From assembly GCA_009767595.1 (NCBI GenBank), contig VSDK01013385.1, positions 179,825 to 243,824 of the forward strand: a stretch of 64,000 nt of DNA, given 5' to 3'. Source of the stretch: Symbiodinium kawagutii. Taxonomy: Eukaryota > Sar > Dinophyceae > Suessiales > Symbiodiniaceae. A model generated the notes under the pieces. The model was not told where the DNA came from. It did no database searches and saw only the letters and a list, made by a program, of their open reading frames with translations. Numbering within the stretch: the stretch's first letter is position 1; every line of letters starts with the position of its first letter. Made by a program: the position numbers and the translations under genes. Shown here one piece after another: positions 1 through 9,928 of this stretch.

Positions 1-19
1 ACTGCTCGGCGGTCGCGCG

Positions 20-175
20 TTCCCATCAACCAGCAAAGGCACCGGTGTCAATGATGCATCTCAGGGGGTTACGTCCATAGTCACCCAACCAAGATGAGAT
101 TCTCGGCTCAGAATGACCAGCCCAACCTTGTCGCCCGGCAGCGTCCACCAAATGCGTCACTGGAATGGCAAAGAA
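20..175 (-). CDS. weak exon candidate, unknown protein
   Basis: On the minus strand a frame reading AIPVTHLVDAAGRQ stays open across this GC-richer patch. It begins close to a TTCCAG acceptor-like site and continues towards the window edge. The opposite strand is also open, so strand choice rests on agreement with neighbouring islands. I do not recognise the product. Confidence 0.22.
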
Positions 176-357
176 GATGTTCTGGCGATCAGGATCTAGG
201 AATGAAAACTGGAATATGGTTGGATGGTTGTCAGGGACTTGTAGCTATGTGTAGATGTGCATGTAGTGAATCTCTAGATAGATATACAATTACATGTCAT
301 ATACATTTCATGGTTAAATGCACTATGTAAATTAACGTGAAATCATCATGCTTCTAT

Positions 358-474
358 GGCAGTGGGTCAAAACCCTGTACCCCTGGTTCCCCCATCATTA
401 ACCATTGTTTCCCTTAATCATTCTTGTTGGTAAATCCTCCATTAGTTGGTTGGTTAACTGCTTGACCCATAGCC
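358..474 (-). mobile_element. MITE family C copy (C1)
   Basis: Begins GGCAGTGGGTCAA and ends CTTGACCCATAGCC, an imperfect terminal inverted repeat of about 13 bp. The interior 'ACCCCTGGTTCCCCCATCATTAACC' block (split here from the rest) is shared with copies at 6.5, 11.6 and 43.9 kb. Too short to encode a transposase, so non-autonomous. Confidence 0.75.
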
Positions 475-585
475 ATATACTTTTCCATCCATATCCATCC
501 ACCCCGTAGCCCGTGAAGTGTCTTGATTCACATGCCAGGCATGGGCATTGCATAACCAAAAGGTGGTGCCATGCCACAGACATGT

Positions 586-703
586 GGCGAGTTGGGTCAA
601 GCAGTTAACCCACCAACTAATGGGGGATAACCACCAACCAATAAGAAGGGAAACAATGGTTAATAGTGGGGGAACCAGGGGGACTAAGGGTTTTGACCCA
701 CAA
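586..703 (+). mobile_element. MITE family C copy (C2)
   Basis: Opposite orientation to C1. Starts GGCGAGTTGGGTCAA and ends TTTTGACCCACAA. Both flanks carry ACATGT (580-585 and 704-709), a possible 6-bp target duplication, although that word is a palindrome and could recur by chance. Confidence 0.7.
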
Positions 704-1015
704 ACATGTCACAGTGTTCGTCAACACATTTACTAACAGTCCTTAGTCGCTTGAGCCACATCCAATTGATCATCCAAACCTCTTGTAGGGAAAACATCTT
801 GATGGTCAGTAGCTAAAGTCTGACACACATGGAGTCATATCAGTCCATACCTTCCTTACCCAACATGATTTGCTGGTCCTCACGATGGATTGCTCACACG
901 CATCCAGCAATCACTACGAAGCTCGCCGTTGGGGGTCAGGCGGTTCATCGGCTAAGCGACCATGGATTGCCGGTAGAGGTACCTGTTGTCGCAACTTATA
1001 CTCCCCAAAGCTTGC

Positions 1016-1198
1016 CCTAGTGGCCTAGCCATGGAGCCCCACCCTAGAGCGACCAACAGCAATGGCAAATCATCAGGGTGCACCCCCAGACTGCGCTGCA
1101 GGGCCTGATTCTTGTTGGCATCTAAAGCTTTTTGAACGCCCCAGGCCAAATTCTGGTTCCTGAGGGCGTGGCAGCTTTCAATCGTGGTGGTTCTGAGC
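1016..1198 (-). CDS. probable internal exon, unknown protein
   Basis: The minus frame contains LAWGVQKALDANKN and then DDLPLLLVALGWGS, a typical soluble-protein composition with GC-rich third positions. It starts after an AATAG acceptor and ends at CTAGG followed by GCAAGC, a GC-type donor. No family is recognised. It is the last well-supported island at the low end of the minus-strand series, followed by C2 and C1 in the presumed downstream intron or intergenic DNA. Confidence 0.5.
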
Positions 1199-2311
1199 CT
1201 ATTGCCACATGGCGACCGAACATCCAAGAGTATTGGCGATGGCTATGAACGACAGTCATCGTGGTGATCCACGAAGCTTAGTCAATCACGCAAATGATTA
1301 CCAACACAATCACAGGGATATCACATCCTATAACATACAGTATCTTTTGCAAGCGTGTTCATGCGCACATCTGCTTAACATTCATTGACTCATACGCAGC
1401 TTTTCTGACGTGTCCCAGTCAGAATTGCTGGTCAAAAATGGTTCTTTGATGGAAACTTGATTATCTATTGATGGTTATCACGATTGTATTGACAGAGTCT
1501 GAAAGGGAATGTCTTGTGTTACAACTGGTGATTTCTTAAAATGGGGGTACCCCCAAATCATGCACTAGTATATGACCATTTATAAGTAATTTATAGTCAT
1601 AAACCAACCATTTTGGGTTCCCATGGGTTCCCTATTTTGAGAAAGCACCACATGTTTGTCCGTTTCGGATGGGAAATACTCTGAGTTGAGCCGCCACAGG
1701 GCATCTGTAGGGCCATCTGTATGCATATGCAAAGATCATATAGATCTGTGCACAAATTCACTCAAGTTGAACCAGGAGCTTTCCAAATCAGAAGCCAAAC
1801 ACATGCATTTATATATCATGTATTGACACACCCAAGTGCACATATGTAAATATATATCATTTATATCTATCTATCTATCTATATATATGTATACATACAT
1901 ACACATATATCCATTTATGTACAGCTTTGATTGATATGAATCATATGAATGATATGTGACCAACTGGAAACATCGCCTGCCCTTGGTAATGACCATCCTG
2001 GTCTAGAATACAAGAGCTACCAAACAACCGCAGTCACTGCAGTTCAAACGGATCTGTGAAGCGTTTCCCATGACTGGCAACATTTTTTAAAAAAGGTTTG
2101 TGAAGTTTGTCATCGTTGGCTTCTTCATAGGTAAGCCTCTGTTCATAGCATTCTTTTCCATGCTTGCTATCCAGTTGAGGATGACAATGAACTACAATGG
2201 ATCAACAACATGGTCACTTGATCACTGATCACTTGGAGTTTCACAAAAAATGTGACCATCTCCAACCTGAAAATAAGCTGGTTGCCAGCAGCCCAGGGTT
2301 CTTACGCTTGC
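1199..2311. other. low-complexity non-coding stretch with one MITE B
   Basis: AT-rich, no convincing coding frame. Holds a B element (1527-1649) and an ATCT/TA microsatellite near 1860-1915. Probably intron or intergenic. Confidence 0.5.
1527..1649 (+). mobile_element. MITE family B copy
   Basis: Ends GGTGATTTCTTAAAATGGGGG and CCCTATTTTGAGAAAGCACC form imperfect terminal inverted repeats; the core has the family words CAAATCAT and AAACCAACCATTTT. Confidence 0.75.
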
Positions 2312-2450
2312 AGTGGCAGCCACACAAAATCCAGGGCAAACCTTCTGAAAGACCCATTCTTTCGGGCCGCCTGCCCTGCAGGTTACGTTCGCTGCTGAGA
2401 GGAAGGCCCTGGCACAGAATTGGTTGATGGGAAAATCGACTTTGCACAGC
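2312..2450 (-). CDS. probable internal exon, unknown protein
   Basis: Open minus frame with NQFCARAFLSAANV and KEWVFQKVCPGFCV, rich in Cys and aromatic residues. It starts after a GACTAG acceptor and ends CCACT before GCAAGC, a GC-type donor like that of the exon at 1016. A second minus frame is also open, so the frame is inferred from composition. Confidence 0.45.
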
Positions 2451-2965
2451 CTAGTCTCACCATCAAAAATCAGCACATTTTCAAATCAACTTTTTCTGGT
2501 AGGGGCAGCAATTGGGGCATTAGATACTGGATTGTTGCTTGAAACATGAAGTTCCAACCCAAGAACCAACATCTGGACGCTTCAAATAGGCTATCCATGG
2601 CTATCCTACCTAGGAAGCTCTATGGGCTTTCTGGGAAGGTAACTCAATAATTTCATGGGTGGCTTGAAATGGTCAAATCGAAACGCGCACCACTTTGCAA
2701 GCGCAAAGCTACAAACAAGTCATGTCGTTTATGCTCTGCTTTCGTTCAAGTTGTAGAGGGTCATTCTATCACCGAACACATCTGACGCACACACACACAA
2801 AAACAACAACAAGCTTTGGGGATGAAAATCGCATCTTTCCCCAACAAAGTTGATGGCTCTCTACTCTATATAAAATACTCTAAACACATATTAACACAAC
2901 GTTGCACAATTAGAAATTATAAACACGTACCACTTTAGACACACTCAGATCCATTTCATCACATG
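2451..2965. other. non-coding stretch
   Basis: AT-rich with a short CA run near 2790 and no supported coding frame; ends against the MITE B copy at 2966. Confidence 0.45.
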
Positions 2966-3071
2966 GGTGTTTCTCAAAATAGGGGGGTACCCCCAAATCA
3001 TCTAGTTATTAACCATCTACAATCGTAAACCAACCATAACTTTTGGGCTCCCTATGGCTTGAGAAACCACC
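2966..3071 (+). mobile_element. MITE family B copy with 5-bp target duplication
   Basis: GGTGTTTCTCAAAATAGGGG at the left and GGCTTGAGAAACCACC at the right. ACATG directly flanks both ends (2961-2965 and 3072-3076), a clean 5-bp target-site duplication. It lies just downstream, in the gene sense, of the exon at 3105-3214. Confidence 0.85.
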
Positions 3072-3104
3072 ACATGTCCATCCTTTCTTGAAGGAACTGC
3101 TCTG

Positions 3105-3214
3105 CATGGCAATCCACGAGCGCGCGCGACCTTCATGCGCTCCACCAAGGTCTTCAAGGCATCCAGGTCGCCACACTTCATCACTGTCTCCATCGTTTCC
3201 TGGTGCACCGCTGG
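3105..3214 (-). CDS. probable exon, unknown protein
   Basis: Minus frame with GDLDALKTLVERMK followed by VARARGLPCRAV, an amphipathic, Lys/Arg/Glu-rich helix. It begins after a GGGCGCAG acceptor. A second minus frame is open, but its Gly/Ser/Trp composition is less protein-like. No family recognised. Confidence 0.5.
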
Positions 3215-3256
3215 CTGCGCCCAAGAAACCCGGGGGTTTTAGGAGGAAATCTATGG

Positions 3257-3345
3257 TGGTTGGTGGTTGAATCCTGCCTATGGAAAAATACTAGCCAACC
3301 AACAAACCATCCCACATAGTGAGGAAAATAAAACATGTTCAAAAC
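3257..3345 (+). mobile_element. degenerate MITE family A copy
   Basis: Left end TGGTTGGTGGTTGAA, then the family words CCAACCAAC and GAGGAAAATAAAACATG. The right terminal repeat has decayed. Confidence 0.55.
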
Positions 3346-3741
3346 TCAAAAACAACCACTTGTATACGTTTCAAGGAGGGGTCAAGGGGGTCTGAAAGGG
3401 AAATTCGCTGCATTTTCACTGGTTCTAAAACAAAGGCATTTCGTATCGTAGTGATCGTCATGAGATTTCGTGGTCAAGTAGATTGAGTTGGCTGAATGGT
3501 TGCTGACCAAAATGAGCAAGCAAAGGTTGCTGCAAGCACTAACTGGCCAACAGGTAGCCAGCACGTGAGCAACAGCCGTGTTTGACACTCGGTAATCATG
3601 GCTTAGTACTTCTTAACAGCGGTTTAATCATGCTTGATACGTCTCAACTAACAACGGTTCAATGAATCATTTTACCAACCAATAGTTAACAAATGCTAAC
3701 AAGCTGCAAATGATGTGAAGCAGCTCTCATCACCCGCCAAT
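3346..3741. other. non-coding stretch
   Basis: No supported frame; ordinary AT-rich background between a family A relic and the exon cluster at 3.75 kb. Confidence 0.4.
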
Positions 3742-4059
3742 TCAGGCAACAGCACATTGTAGCACACCTGGTGTGCGTCTCATCACCCGCCCCTGGAGGG
3801 GGGCGGCAGCCATTGAAAACCATGACGTCAGAAGCGGTTTGGCCAACCCTTTGTTCTCTGCATGCATCTCCAGGCGAGACCCATCGCGGAAAGCGCCAAA
3901 AAAGGTAAAGTGCCTCTGTGACCTCCTGGAGGCAGGATTAATTGCGACCACTTCCTCCAAACCGAAGGCAAAAACCTGAACAACCAAAACCAGGTGCCAA
4001 TGAACGAGTGGACCAGCAGTGGCCACACTATTTTCAGTTTTTGAAATTGTCTCACCCAA
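3742..4059 (-). CDS. probable exon(s), unknown protein
   Basis: A 105-codon minus frame containing FAFGLEEVVAINPAS, then RHFTFFGAFRDGS and KPLLTSWFSMAAAP. It is open to a TAA-type stop at its low end, so it may be a 3'-terminal exon. An overlapping minus frame (3828-4217) is protein-like further upstream, around PRFGAPISVLCDG, suggesting two exons in different phases with a short intron near 4.0 kb. Confidence 0.45.
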   Translation of the reverse strand: MGETISKTENSVATAGPLVHWHLVLVVQVFAFGLEEVVAINPASRRSQRHFTFFGAFRDGSRLEMHAENKGLAKPLLTSWFSMAAAPLQGRVMRRTPGVLQCAVA

Positions 4060-4195
4060 TGATGTCCATCGCAGAGTACAGAGATCGGTGCCCCAAATCG
4101 GGGCACTGAAATCGGACTCCGTGGGCGAAGCAAGCGGCAGAAAAACTTCCAGCTGGAAGCCAGGACTTTGGTTGATTCTCCAGCCATGGTACCAA

Positions 4196-4424
4196 AACTG
4201 GTTGGCGGTTGACTCACCCCATCATAAGAAAATCAACGCAAGTCAACCAACCAACCAACCAACCAACCAACCAACCAACCAACCAACCATTTGGAAATAG
4301 TTTTTTTCCAAAAAAATATCAATCGAACCACTAACCAGTAGCTGTTTAACAACTACCGTTGCTTATTATCCCCCTATAATCAACCATCATTAATGGTTCT
4401 AACCCCCACAAAACCACCAACCGG
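4196..4424 (+). mobile_element. MITE family A copy expanded by a CCAA microsatellite
   Basis: Left end CTGGTTGGCGGTTGA, right end AAAACCACCAACCGG. The interior ACCAACCAACC of the element has grown into about 11 CCAA units (4244-4288), followed by the long-form extension (taaccagtag...ttaatgg). Confidence 0.6.
4244..4288 (+). repeat. (CCAA)n microsatellite
   Basis: About 11 perfect tetranucleotide units inside a family A element. Confidence 0.95.
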
Positions 4425-4629
4425 ACAAGGTCACCACTCTCAATTGTAGAGCCATGTTGCATCTGCGAGCCGGAACATTTTTCAGACAAAACGCTTCATC
4501 AAAGCCTCGTTGAAACATATCTCAGCCGCCACCCAAGCCAGTGCATTTGGGCTTATTCATCAATGGTGGTGCCTCAAACCAAGGCCAAACTAGTCTCATG
4601 TTCATACATCAGGCAACCAGGTGAACGCC

Positions 4630-4754
4630 CATTTCTAGTGAGGAAACCGCCGCCAAGTTTGGAAATCATTGAAGTGAGAACACTCTTGAGCTCTTCAGTC
4701 ACCGAATCCCGCCCAACAAAAGCGACGAAACCCTTCGGGGTCGGTAGAATCAGC
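4630..4754 (-). CDS. probable exon, unknown protein
   Basis: Minus frame LPTPKGFVAFVGRD, then TEELKSVLTSMISK, GGGFLTRNG and a stop after SLALV. It begins after a CAAAG acceptor. The composition is strongly protein-like (alternating beta-type and amphipathic helical stretches). The other two minus frames hit stops. The product is unknown; the in-frame stop could be real or intronic. Confidence 0.55.
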
Positions 4755-5019
4755 CTTTGAATCGATCATCAACTGTGAGTCATTGGAGATACAACCATAG
4801 TCCGACAGGTGGTAATTCCCTCAGCCCAAAAACGTGCGCAAGTCACTTAGAAGATCCCAGTTGGCATTGTTGAAAATGAACCAAATCATCACACTGAAAC
4901 CACCAACCAGTTGTGTCATTCACCAGCTAATCTACCCTATTGTCGGTTATTGGCTGTAGTTTACCATTGCTTAAGCCTTGGTTCATCATGAACCACCAAT
5001 CGTTTTATGGACATCGCAC

Positions 5020-5093
5020 ATGGAATCAGTCTCCCCACCCGATTGTCAGAGATGTTGGCGATGCCCTGCTCCGTGAAGTGCTCGGCCATGTAC
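5020..5093 (-). CDS. probable small exon, unknown protein
   Basis: Minus frame YMAEHFTEQGIAN and DNRVGRLIP. Acceptor GCATCAG, donor CCAT before GTGCGA. Seventy-four bases, typical of the small islands here. Confidence 0.42.
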
Positions 5094-5312
5094 CTGATGC
5101 ATCATCAGCTTGCCAGTATGACCACGGCAACCATCGTCAGGTCATCGTGAACCAGCATCGATCAGCAACCATTGGCCTCGTCATGATTTACCATTAAGTG
5201 AAAAATCCTTAGAGTAGCTATAATTAACCAGCTGGAACCATTACATGAAACCTAGGATAGTCAGCTCTTTTTCCTATCTCTATGGCTTCGCGCTTCCTAA
5301 TGAGTATGCCAC

Positions 5313-5376
5313 CCTCCGAAGTTCTGCTTGAACCAGCCATCACCTACGATGTCTGGGGGTAGCACCAGGTCCAGGA
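5313..5376 (-). CDS. probable small exon, unknown protein
   Basis: Minus frame LDLVLPPDIVGDG then WFKQNFGG; acceptor GCTGAG, possible donor GGAGG before GTGGCA. Other minus frames are blocked by stops. Confidence 0.42.
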
Positions 5377-5850
5377 CTCAGCTTTCGATTGTCATAAGAT
5401 CAGGTGGGAACGGACACATCCATATTGACTTTGTTGTTCAAACGCTTCTTGATATGGTAGTGGGTCAATATTAATGAGCCAACATATGGGCAGGTGAAAA
5501 TTCCAACAAAGACTAGACCAGCATGGCACAAGCAAAACCTAGGATCTAGGAGCGGACCATGGCTGGGACCACATGTATACCAGGATAGCGGAACAAAAAC
5601 AACTGGTCTTATAGACTGTTTGATCATAGTCTATACTAGCAAAAGTATTAATCTAATTTGATACATCGTGATACTACGCCTGGACAAACATGGCCATATT
5701 GGCTGTGGGGTCAAGGGCCCCTGTACCCCCAGCTGTTCAGATCCTGACCAAACTAGTCACTACAGTCCCTCTTGGGATGCTCACCAGATGGCATTGTTTC
5801 AAGCATCTTTGGAACTGACTAGGTGAACATCTATAGTGAAACTCGTTCAC

Positions 5851-5880
5851 CATGCCATGCCATGCCATGCCATGCCATGC
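5851..5880 (+). repeat. (CATGC)6 microsatellite
   Basis: Six tandem CATGC pentamers immediately downstream, in the gene sense, of the exon ending near 5890. Confidence 0.95.
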
Positions 5881-5889
5881 TGAAACCAC

Positions 5890-5981
5890 TTCTCGTGGTG
5901 ACCGCGCACACGGCCAGTTCCTGGTCCTGCTCCACCGTGTTGCCTTGGAACACCTGACGGTTGCGCGTGAGTGGCGAGAAC
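5890..5981 (-). CDS. probable exon, unknown protein
   Basis: Minus frame FSPLTRNRQVFQGN then TVEQDQELAVCAV with strong GC at third positions. It starts after a CTGGTAG acceptor and may end at GAGAA before GTGGTT. A stable, charged, soluble-looking segment. Confidence 0.52.
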
Positions 5982-6039
5982 CTACCAGCTGTTGGATGAG
6001 AAATCCATACCTGGGGGCACCCTAAATTTGTGTTGGAGG

Positions 6040-6470
6040 TTATGGTTTATTAATACCAGTGGTTAAGAAGGGTTATTAGTGGTTATTAGTGGTTGGTTTA
6101 TTAGTTGTTAAGAATGGTTATTCACAAGGGGATAAGAAGCAAAAATAGGGGATATACCAACTACAATGGTTGGTTCATCACTGTAACTGGTTTATAAAGG
6201 ATGACTTGGGTGTTTCGAGAAAGCCATAGGGTATCCCAAATGTATGGTTTATTGCTTTTAGAACGGGTTGATGTTGGTTTACTGCATGGTTAGTAAAAAG
6301 GGAATTGGGGGGTACCCCTATTGGTGGTTAAGACTGGTTAACAATGGTTGTTAACAAGGGGAAGGCAATAGCAGGGGATACACCAACTCTAATGGTGGGT
6401 TTATTCGGAAAAATGATGAAGCATGGATGAATCAGGGGTACCCCTATGACTTGAGAACCATTCGGAAAGT
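6040..6470. other. TGGTTA-type low complexity with MITE B relics
   Basis: Runs of GGTTATTAGTGGTT-like sequence, two 'ggggata(t)accaac' motifs (near 6147 and 6384) and broken family B pieces (near 6205-6240 and 6300-6320). No coding frame supported. Confidence 0.5.
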
Positions 6471-6477
6471 CAATCAC

Positions 6478-6558
6478 CAGCTGTTCAGGCCACGATGGAC
6501 CATCAATCCAAGGTCCCTGAGGAAACGGCTGGTTGGCACGGCCATTATCAGAGATGGC
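6478..6558 (-). CDS. small exon candidate, unknown protein
   Basis: Minus frame GPWIDGPSWPEQL preceded by ANQPFPQ. A TTTCCTCAG acceptor at 6517 would make a 39-bp exon (6478-6516) ending CAGCTG before GTGATT; otherwise the exon extends to about 6558. Confidence 0.35.
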
Positions 6559-6668
6559 TGTTGGTCAAAACCCCGTAACTTTGGTTCCCTTATCATTAAC
6601 CCTTGAGTTCCCTATCATTGATGGTGAATATCCCTCATTAGTTGGTTGGTGAATATTGACCCATAGCC
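6556..6668 (-). mobile_element. MITE family C copy
   Basis: GGCTGTTGGTCAAAACC at the left, TATTGACCCATAGCC at the right; same orientation as C1. It abuts the exon candidate ending near 6558. Confidence 0.7.
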
Positions 6669-6717
6669 ACAGCTAGTTGAATCCCCCGGAAGTACCAAGT
6701 ACCAAAGGTTTCCAAAT

Positions 6718-6845
6718 TTTCATCATTGCTCCGAACGCTTGTAGCCTGACATCGCCTCCGAAGTGAAGACCCCAGAAACTGCAAAGCGCCACACAGGCGA
6801 AGGGAAACCATTGATCCATTCACAATCTGCTCGAAGTCCATGGGG
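6718..6845 (-). CDS. probable exon, unknown protein
   Basis: Two minus frames are open. One reads SPVWRFAVSGVFTSE; the other, in phase with the long 6638-7582 frame, reads FEQIVNGSMVSLRL. The GC-rich third positions and position just downstream of the 6934 donor favour an exon, but the frame is undecided. Confidence 0.35.
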
Positions 6846-6933
6846 ATAAATGCAAAAACGCAGAGCTCGACGTAGATGCAAGGCAGGACAGCAAGGGTGT
6901 AACCCGCAGCGGGTGGTAGGGCTGGCCACTCAC

Positions 6934-7090
6934 CGCGGATTCCTTTCACAGATACCCGCGTTCCGCACCTGTCCCGGCCACTGCCGGAAGGGACGTTGTG
7001 CTGCGCAAACAGAAGGCACAGCCTCGTCGTCACCCAAAGGTGCCGCAGAGCCGTCGACGGCCGGTGCTGTGGGCTTGGTGCTTGCTTTAA
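6934..7090 (-). CDS. probable internal exon with canonical donor
   Basis: Minus frame APAVDGSAAPLGDDE, then AAQRPFRQWPGQV; it ends at CCGCG followed by GTGAGT (6928-6933), a textbook donor, and its frame stops directly beyond. The Ala/Pro/Asp-rich character suggests a linker. It follows the methyltransferase-like exon and may join it. Confidence 0.52.
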
Positions 7091-7149
7091 GATCCTTGAG
7101 TAATGGCATATCTTTGCACTGAAATGGGCCCTGAGCAAGCACCAAAAGT

Positions 7150-7512
7150 TTTGATCATTGCTCGGTGACTGCTCCCTCCAATCAATGCAAACAAGTGGCA
7201 CATGGCCTTGCTTGATGTGATGCTCAATGCAAGCCAACATCTCGGGTTTGGTGATGTCCCAGCCCTGCTCCATATCCAGGCTGATTGATGCATGACCCAT
7301 CTCTCGTGCAGAAGCACCAACATGGTCAACTCCTGAACATAAGTCCAAAAGCAGCTTTTTGCCCGTGGCATTATCAATAAGTTGTTCTAAGTCTTCACGG
7401 CTCTTCATCTCAGTTGCTGTCGAAGGCCTTGCCAGTGTGCTTGCCCTTACTGCCGCGCGGCGAGCTGTTGCTCCCTCGCCAACCCAGACCTGAAGCTTTT
7501 GGGGCTTAGGAT
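7150..7512 (-). CDS. exon(s) with class I SAM-methyltransferase-like segment
   Basis: Part of the longest frame in the window (314 codons, 6638-7582). Residues about 77-135 read LLLDLCSGVDHVGAS (glycine-containing loop resembling motif I), then an acidic SLDMEQGWDIT about 20 residues on, then an amphipathic helix and VPLVCIDW at a strand resembling motif IV. This order and spacing fits the N-terminal half of a Rossmann-type SAM methyltransferase. The expected Pro-Cys or (D/N)PP(Y/F) catalytic motif is not visible before the exon appears to end. Upstream residues (EGATARRAAVRA) may be a separate exon. Could also be an unrelated nucleotide-binding fold or a relic. Confidence 0.45.
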
Positions 7513-7599
7513 GGTTTAGGATTAGCAACCTCACAACCCCCCAAACACCACTGCATGTCATAACAGGCCCCACCGAATTCACGCTGCTGAAGATGGCAT

Positions 7600-8555
7600 C
7601 TGTTCGAAGTGGTCGACCAACAGCGGCTAAAAGTCGTTTATACTCGTCAAGGGTGGATTTACATCCCCAATGATACGGCTACGTATTAAAGTAAACTAGT
7701 CAATAACCGACAGCCGTAGCCATGATATCGTCACAAATCGTCACATATCTTAAGTGCCGAATCGCATGAAACATTGTGACCGGAGTCCTTCTATGAGTGA
7801 GGATAGATCCGACCATTTTCGAGCCCGAAGAGCATCCTTTTACCATCCCCTATCATCCCCTTTTTTTGTTGTACAAGATATTCCCACCATGGATGACGAT
7901 AATCCTCTATGTGCCAATTAATCTCACCCAATACAAGAGATGAAACCTTATATATTCTTTCATCATCATGTAGATGTGCATATATGTGCCCATATAAATC
8001 AATAAACATGATATATCGTCTCTAAATACAAGAGTATCTTGACAACATATCACATGTTTTGCAATAAACAAAGATATCTCATAACCACCACGAATCACCA
8101 CTATAACGACGATCAATTAGCCATTAATACATATTAATACCATTCATGGTGATTCATGGTATAACTAACCCTAATATTCCTAAGCCATAATAGTTGAGAA
8201 TATCATAGGTTTATTACAATACCATTAAATTAGCTACTATTACCATATACCATAACTACCATATGAATATCAATTAGCCATTATTACCATAATTAGCCAT
8301 TCATACCATTGATATTACAAAATATACCAATATCAATTGCCCTTAAAAACCACCTATAACCACCATTAATACCATCATGGTATTGACCATCATTATACCA
8401 TTATTAGCCACAAAAAAAACCCATCAAACCTATATACCATTGATATAAATCACCTATAACCACCATTAATCTTATAAACTCATATACTATTGATATAAAT
8501 CACCATTAATGCCATTCTTCAGCCTCACAAACTTCTGATCTTCTTGGTGTTTTCT
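7600..8555. other. AT-rich ACCAT-type low complexity
   Basis: No supported coding frame. From about 8100 to 8520 it is dominated by repeated ACCATTAATACCATTA-like words, all in the TAACCA polarity. Confidence 0.5.
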
Positions 8556-8559
8556 CGAA

Positions 8560-8675
8560 CGCACCTGGCACTCCACGCTGATATCTTCCAGACCTGGGGG
8601 CGCGGCCATAGTGCAACGGCTTGCACGTTAAGTCCCATGATGGGCGGACTTCGCTGCTTACCGGTGGTTACACGA
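8560..8675 (-). CDS. exon candidate, unknown protein
   Basis: GC-rich island between two AT-rich blocks. Minus frame GLNVQAVALWPRPQV then WKISAWSAR; a second minus frame is also open. GTCTGG after CCCCAG could be a donor. Confidence 0.33.
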
Positions 8676-8679
8676 GTGG

Positions 8680-9380
8680 TTACAATGGTTATAATGGTGA
8701 ATAGTATAATGGTTATAGTAATAATGGTTATAGTGGTTATAATGGTTATAGTGGTATACTACTAGTATAGTGGTTATAATGGTGAATATAATAGTCTAAG
8801 AATAGCTACTAGTATAATGGTTATAGTGGTATACTTATAATGGTAATAGTGGTGTAGGAACAATGGTTATAAGTAAAAATGGTATACTAGTTACTAGTGG
8901 TTATAATGGTCGTTGTAGTGGTTGATTATATCAGTCAAAATAGTTAATTAAGGTATGATAACCAACATAATGACTAATAGGTGGTTTAGACCAGTAGTTA
9001 TAATGTTGAATGATAACAGTGGTTAGAGTAACAATGGTTATAAGTTGATAATAGCCAATGGCTACTAAACGTTACTAAAAATAGATAATAATCCGGGGTT
9101 ATTGTCGCTGTACTAGTCAAACAACTAACTTATAATCACCAACATAAAATAGGTGGTTCCGACCAGTGGATGTACTGGTCGATCGCTTTGATAATGAGCT
9201 AATGGTTCAGAAATAAAGTTCCGCGACGAATCAGCAAAGTCAACCCACCAAACATGGCCAATGGTTGATATGATTTGATCAATGATTGCCAACATTTGGG
9301 GATATACCAACTTTTGGTTGGTCATGACCATCGGCTAACTAGCGGTTACAGTAACTAGTGGCGAATGATGGATAGCAAAT
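8680..9380. other. TGGTTA-type low complexity
   Basis: Dense GGTTATAATGGTTATAG-like repeats, the mirror polarity of the block at 8.1-8.5 kb. Short minus frames here have no protein-like composition. Confidence 0.5.
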
Positions 9381-9384
9381 TGCG

Positions 9385-9460
9385 AACTGGGCCAAGTCAA
9401 CGATCCCTGCGTTCGCCGGTATCCTATCCCAACAGCTCGACAGCGCGACAGTTCCAATCC
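9385..9460 (-). CDS. small exon candidate, unknown protein
   Basis: Minus frame GTVALSSCWDRIPAN then AGIVDLAQF in a 75-bp GC-rich island. Confidence 0.35.
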
Positions 9461-9546
9461 AACTCAGCAAACATCCACAAATCTCTACATTGCCAGGGGA
9501 ACATCAACAACAAACATCAATGACAACCCCCCAACAGAAATGGCTG

Positions 9547-9644
9547 TTTCTCAAAATAGGGGACCCCCAAATCATCCAATGTTAATCATTTGCAGTAATA
9601 AACCAACCATTTGGAAGTCCCCTATTTAATTTTGAGAAAACACC
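9547..9644 (+). mobile_element. MITE family B copy
   Basis: Left GCTGTTTCTCAAAATAGGGG, right TTTTGAGAAAACACC; flanked by AAATG / AAATC, a near-perfect 5-bp target duplication. Confidence 0.75.
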
Positions 9645-9679
9645 AAATCAACAGCAACAAATCCTCAAGTTCCACTGCT

Positions 9680-9803
9680 CAGCCATGGCTGGGTTTCTGT
9701 GCCCCCGACCGAAGATGGGCTTTCGCTGTCCCCACTCGCGGCGTAGAAAGGTCTCCATGGAGGGTTCACCTACGACGCGGCTGCGGAAATATTCCAAGTG
9801 CTG
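9680..9803 (-). CDS. probable exon, unknown protein
   Basis: Minus frame HLEYFRSRVVGEPS, then METFLRREWGQRKP and GRGHRNPAMAEQW, basic and clearly protein-like. It starts at a CAATGCAG acceptor (CAG repeated, so the start is 9803 or 9800). A family A element lies 25 bp upstream in the intron. Confidence 0.55.
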
Positions 9804-9827
9804 CTGCATTGATTGACTATTCAATAG

Positions 9828-9928
9828 CTGGTTGGTGGTTGAACCACCCCTATGAAACATATGAGTCAACCAACCAATTGTTAATAGTTACTAGGGAACA
9901 TAAAAGAATGTTTGAAACCACCAGCCGG
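9828..9928 (+). mobile_element. MITE family A copy
   Basis: CTGGTTGGTGGTTGAACC at the left, TTTGAAACCACCAGCCGG at the right; core CAACCAACCAATTGTTAATAG. Confidence 0.8.

Noticed and set aside
750..758. CTTGAGCCA, a 9-base match to the end of the dinoflagellate spliced leader (minus strand)
   Set aside because: The preceding leader bases do not match; a 9-base match is expected about once by chance in a window of this size.
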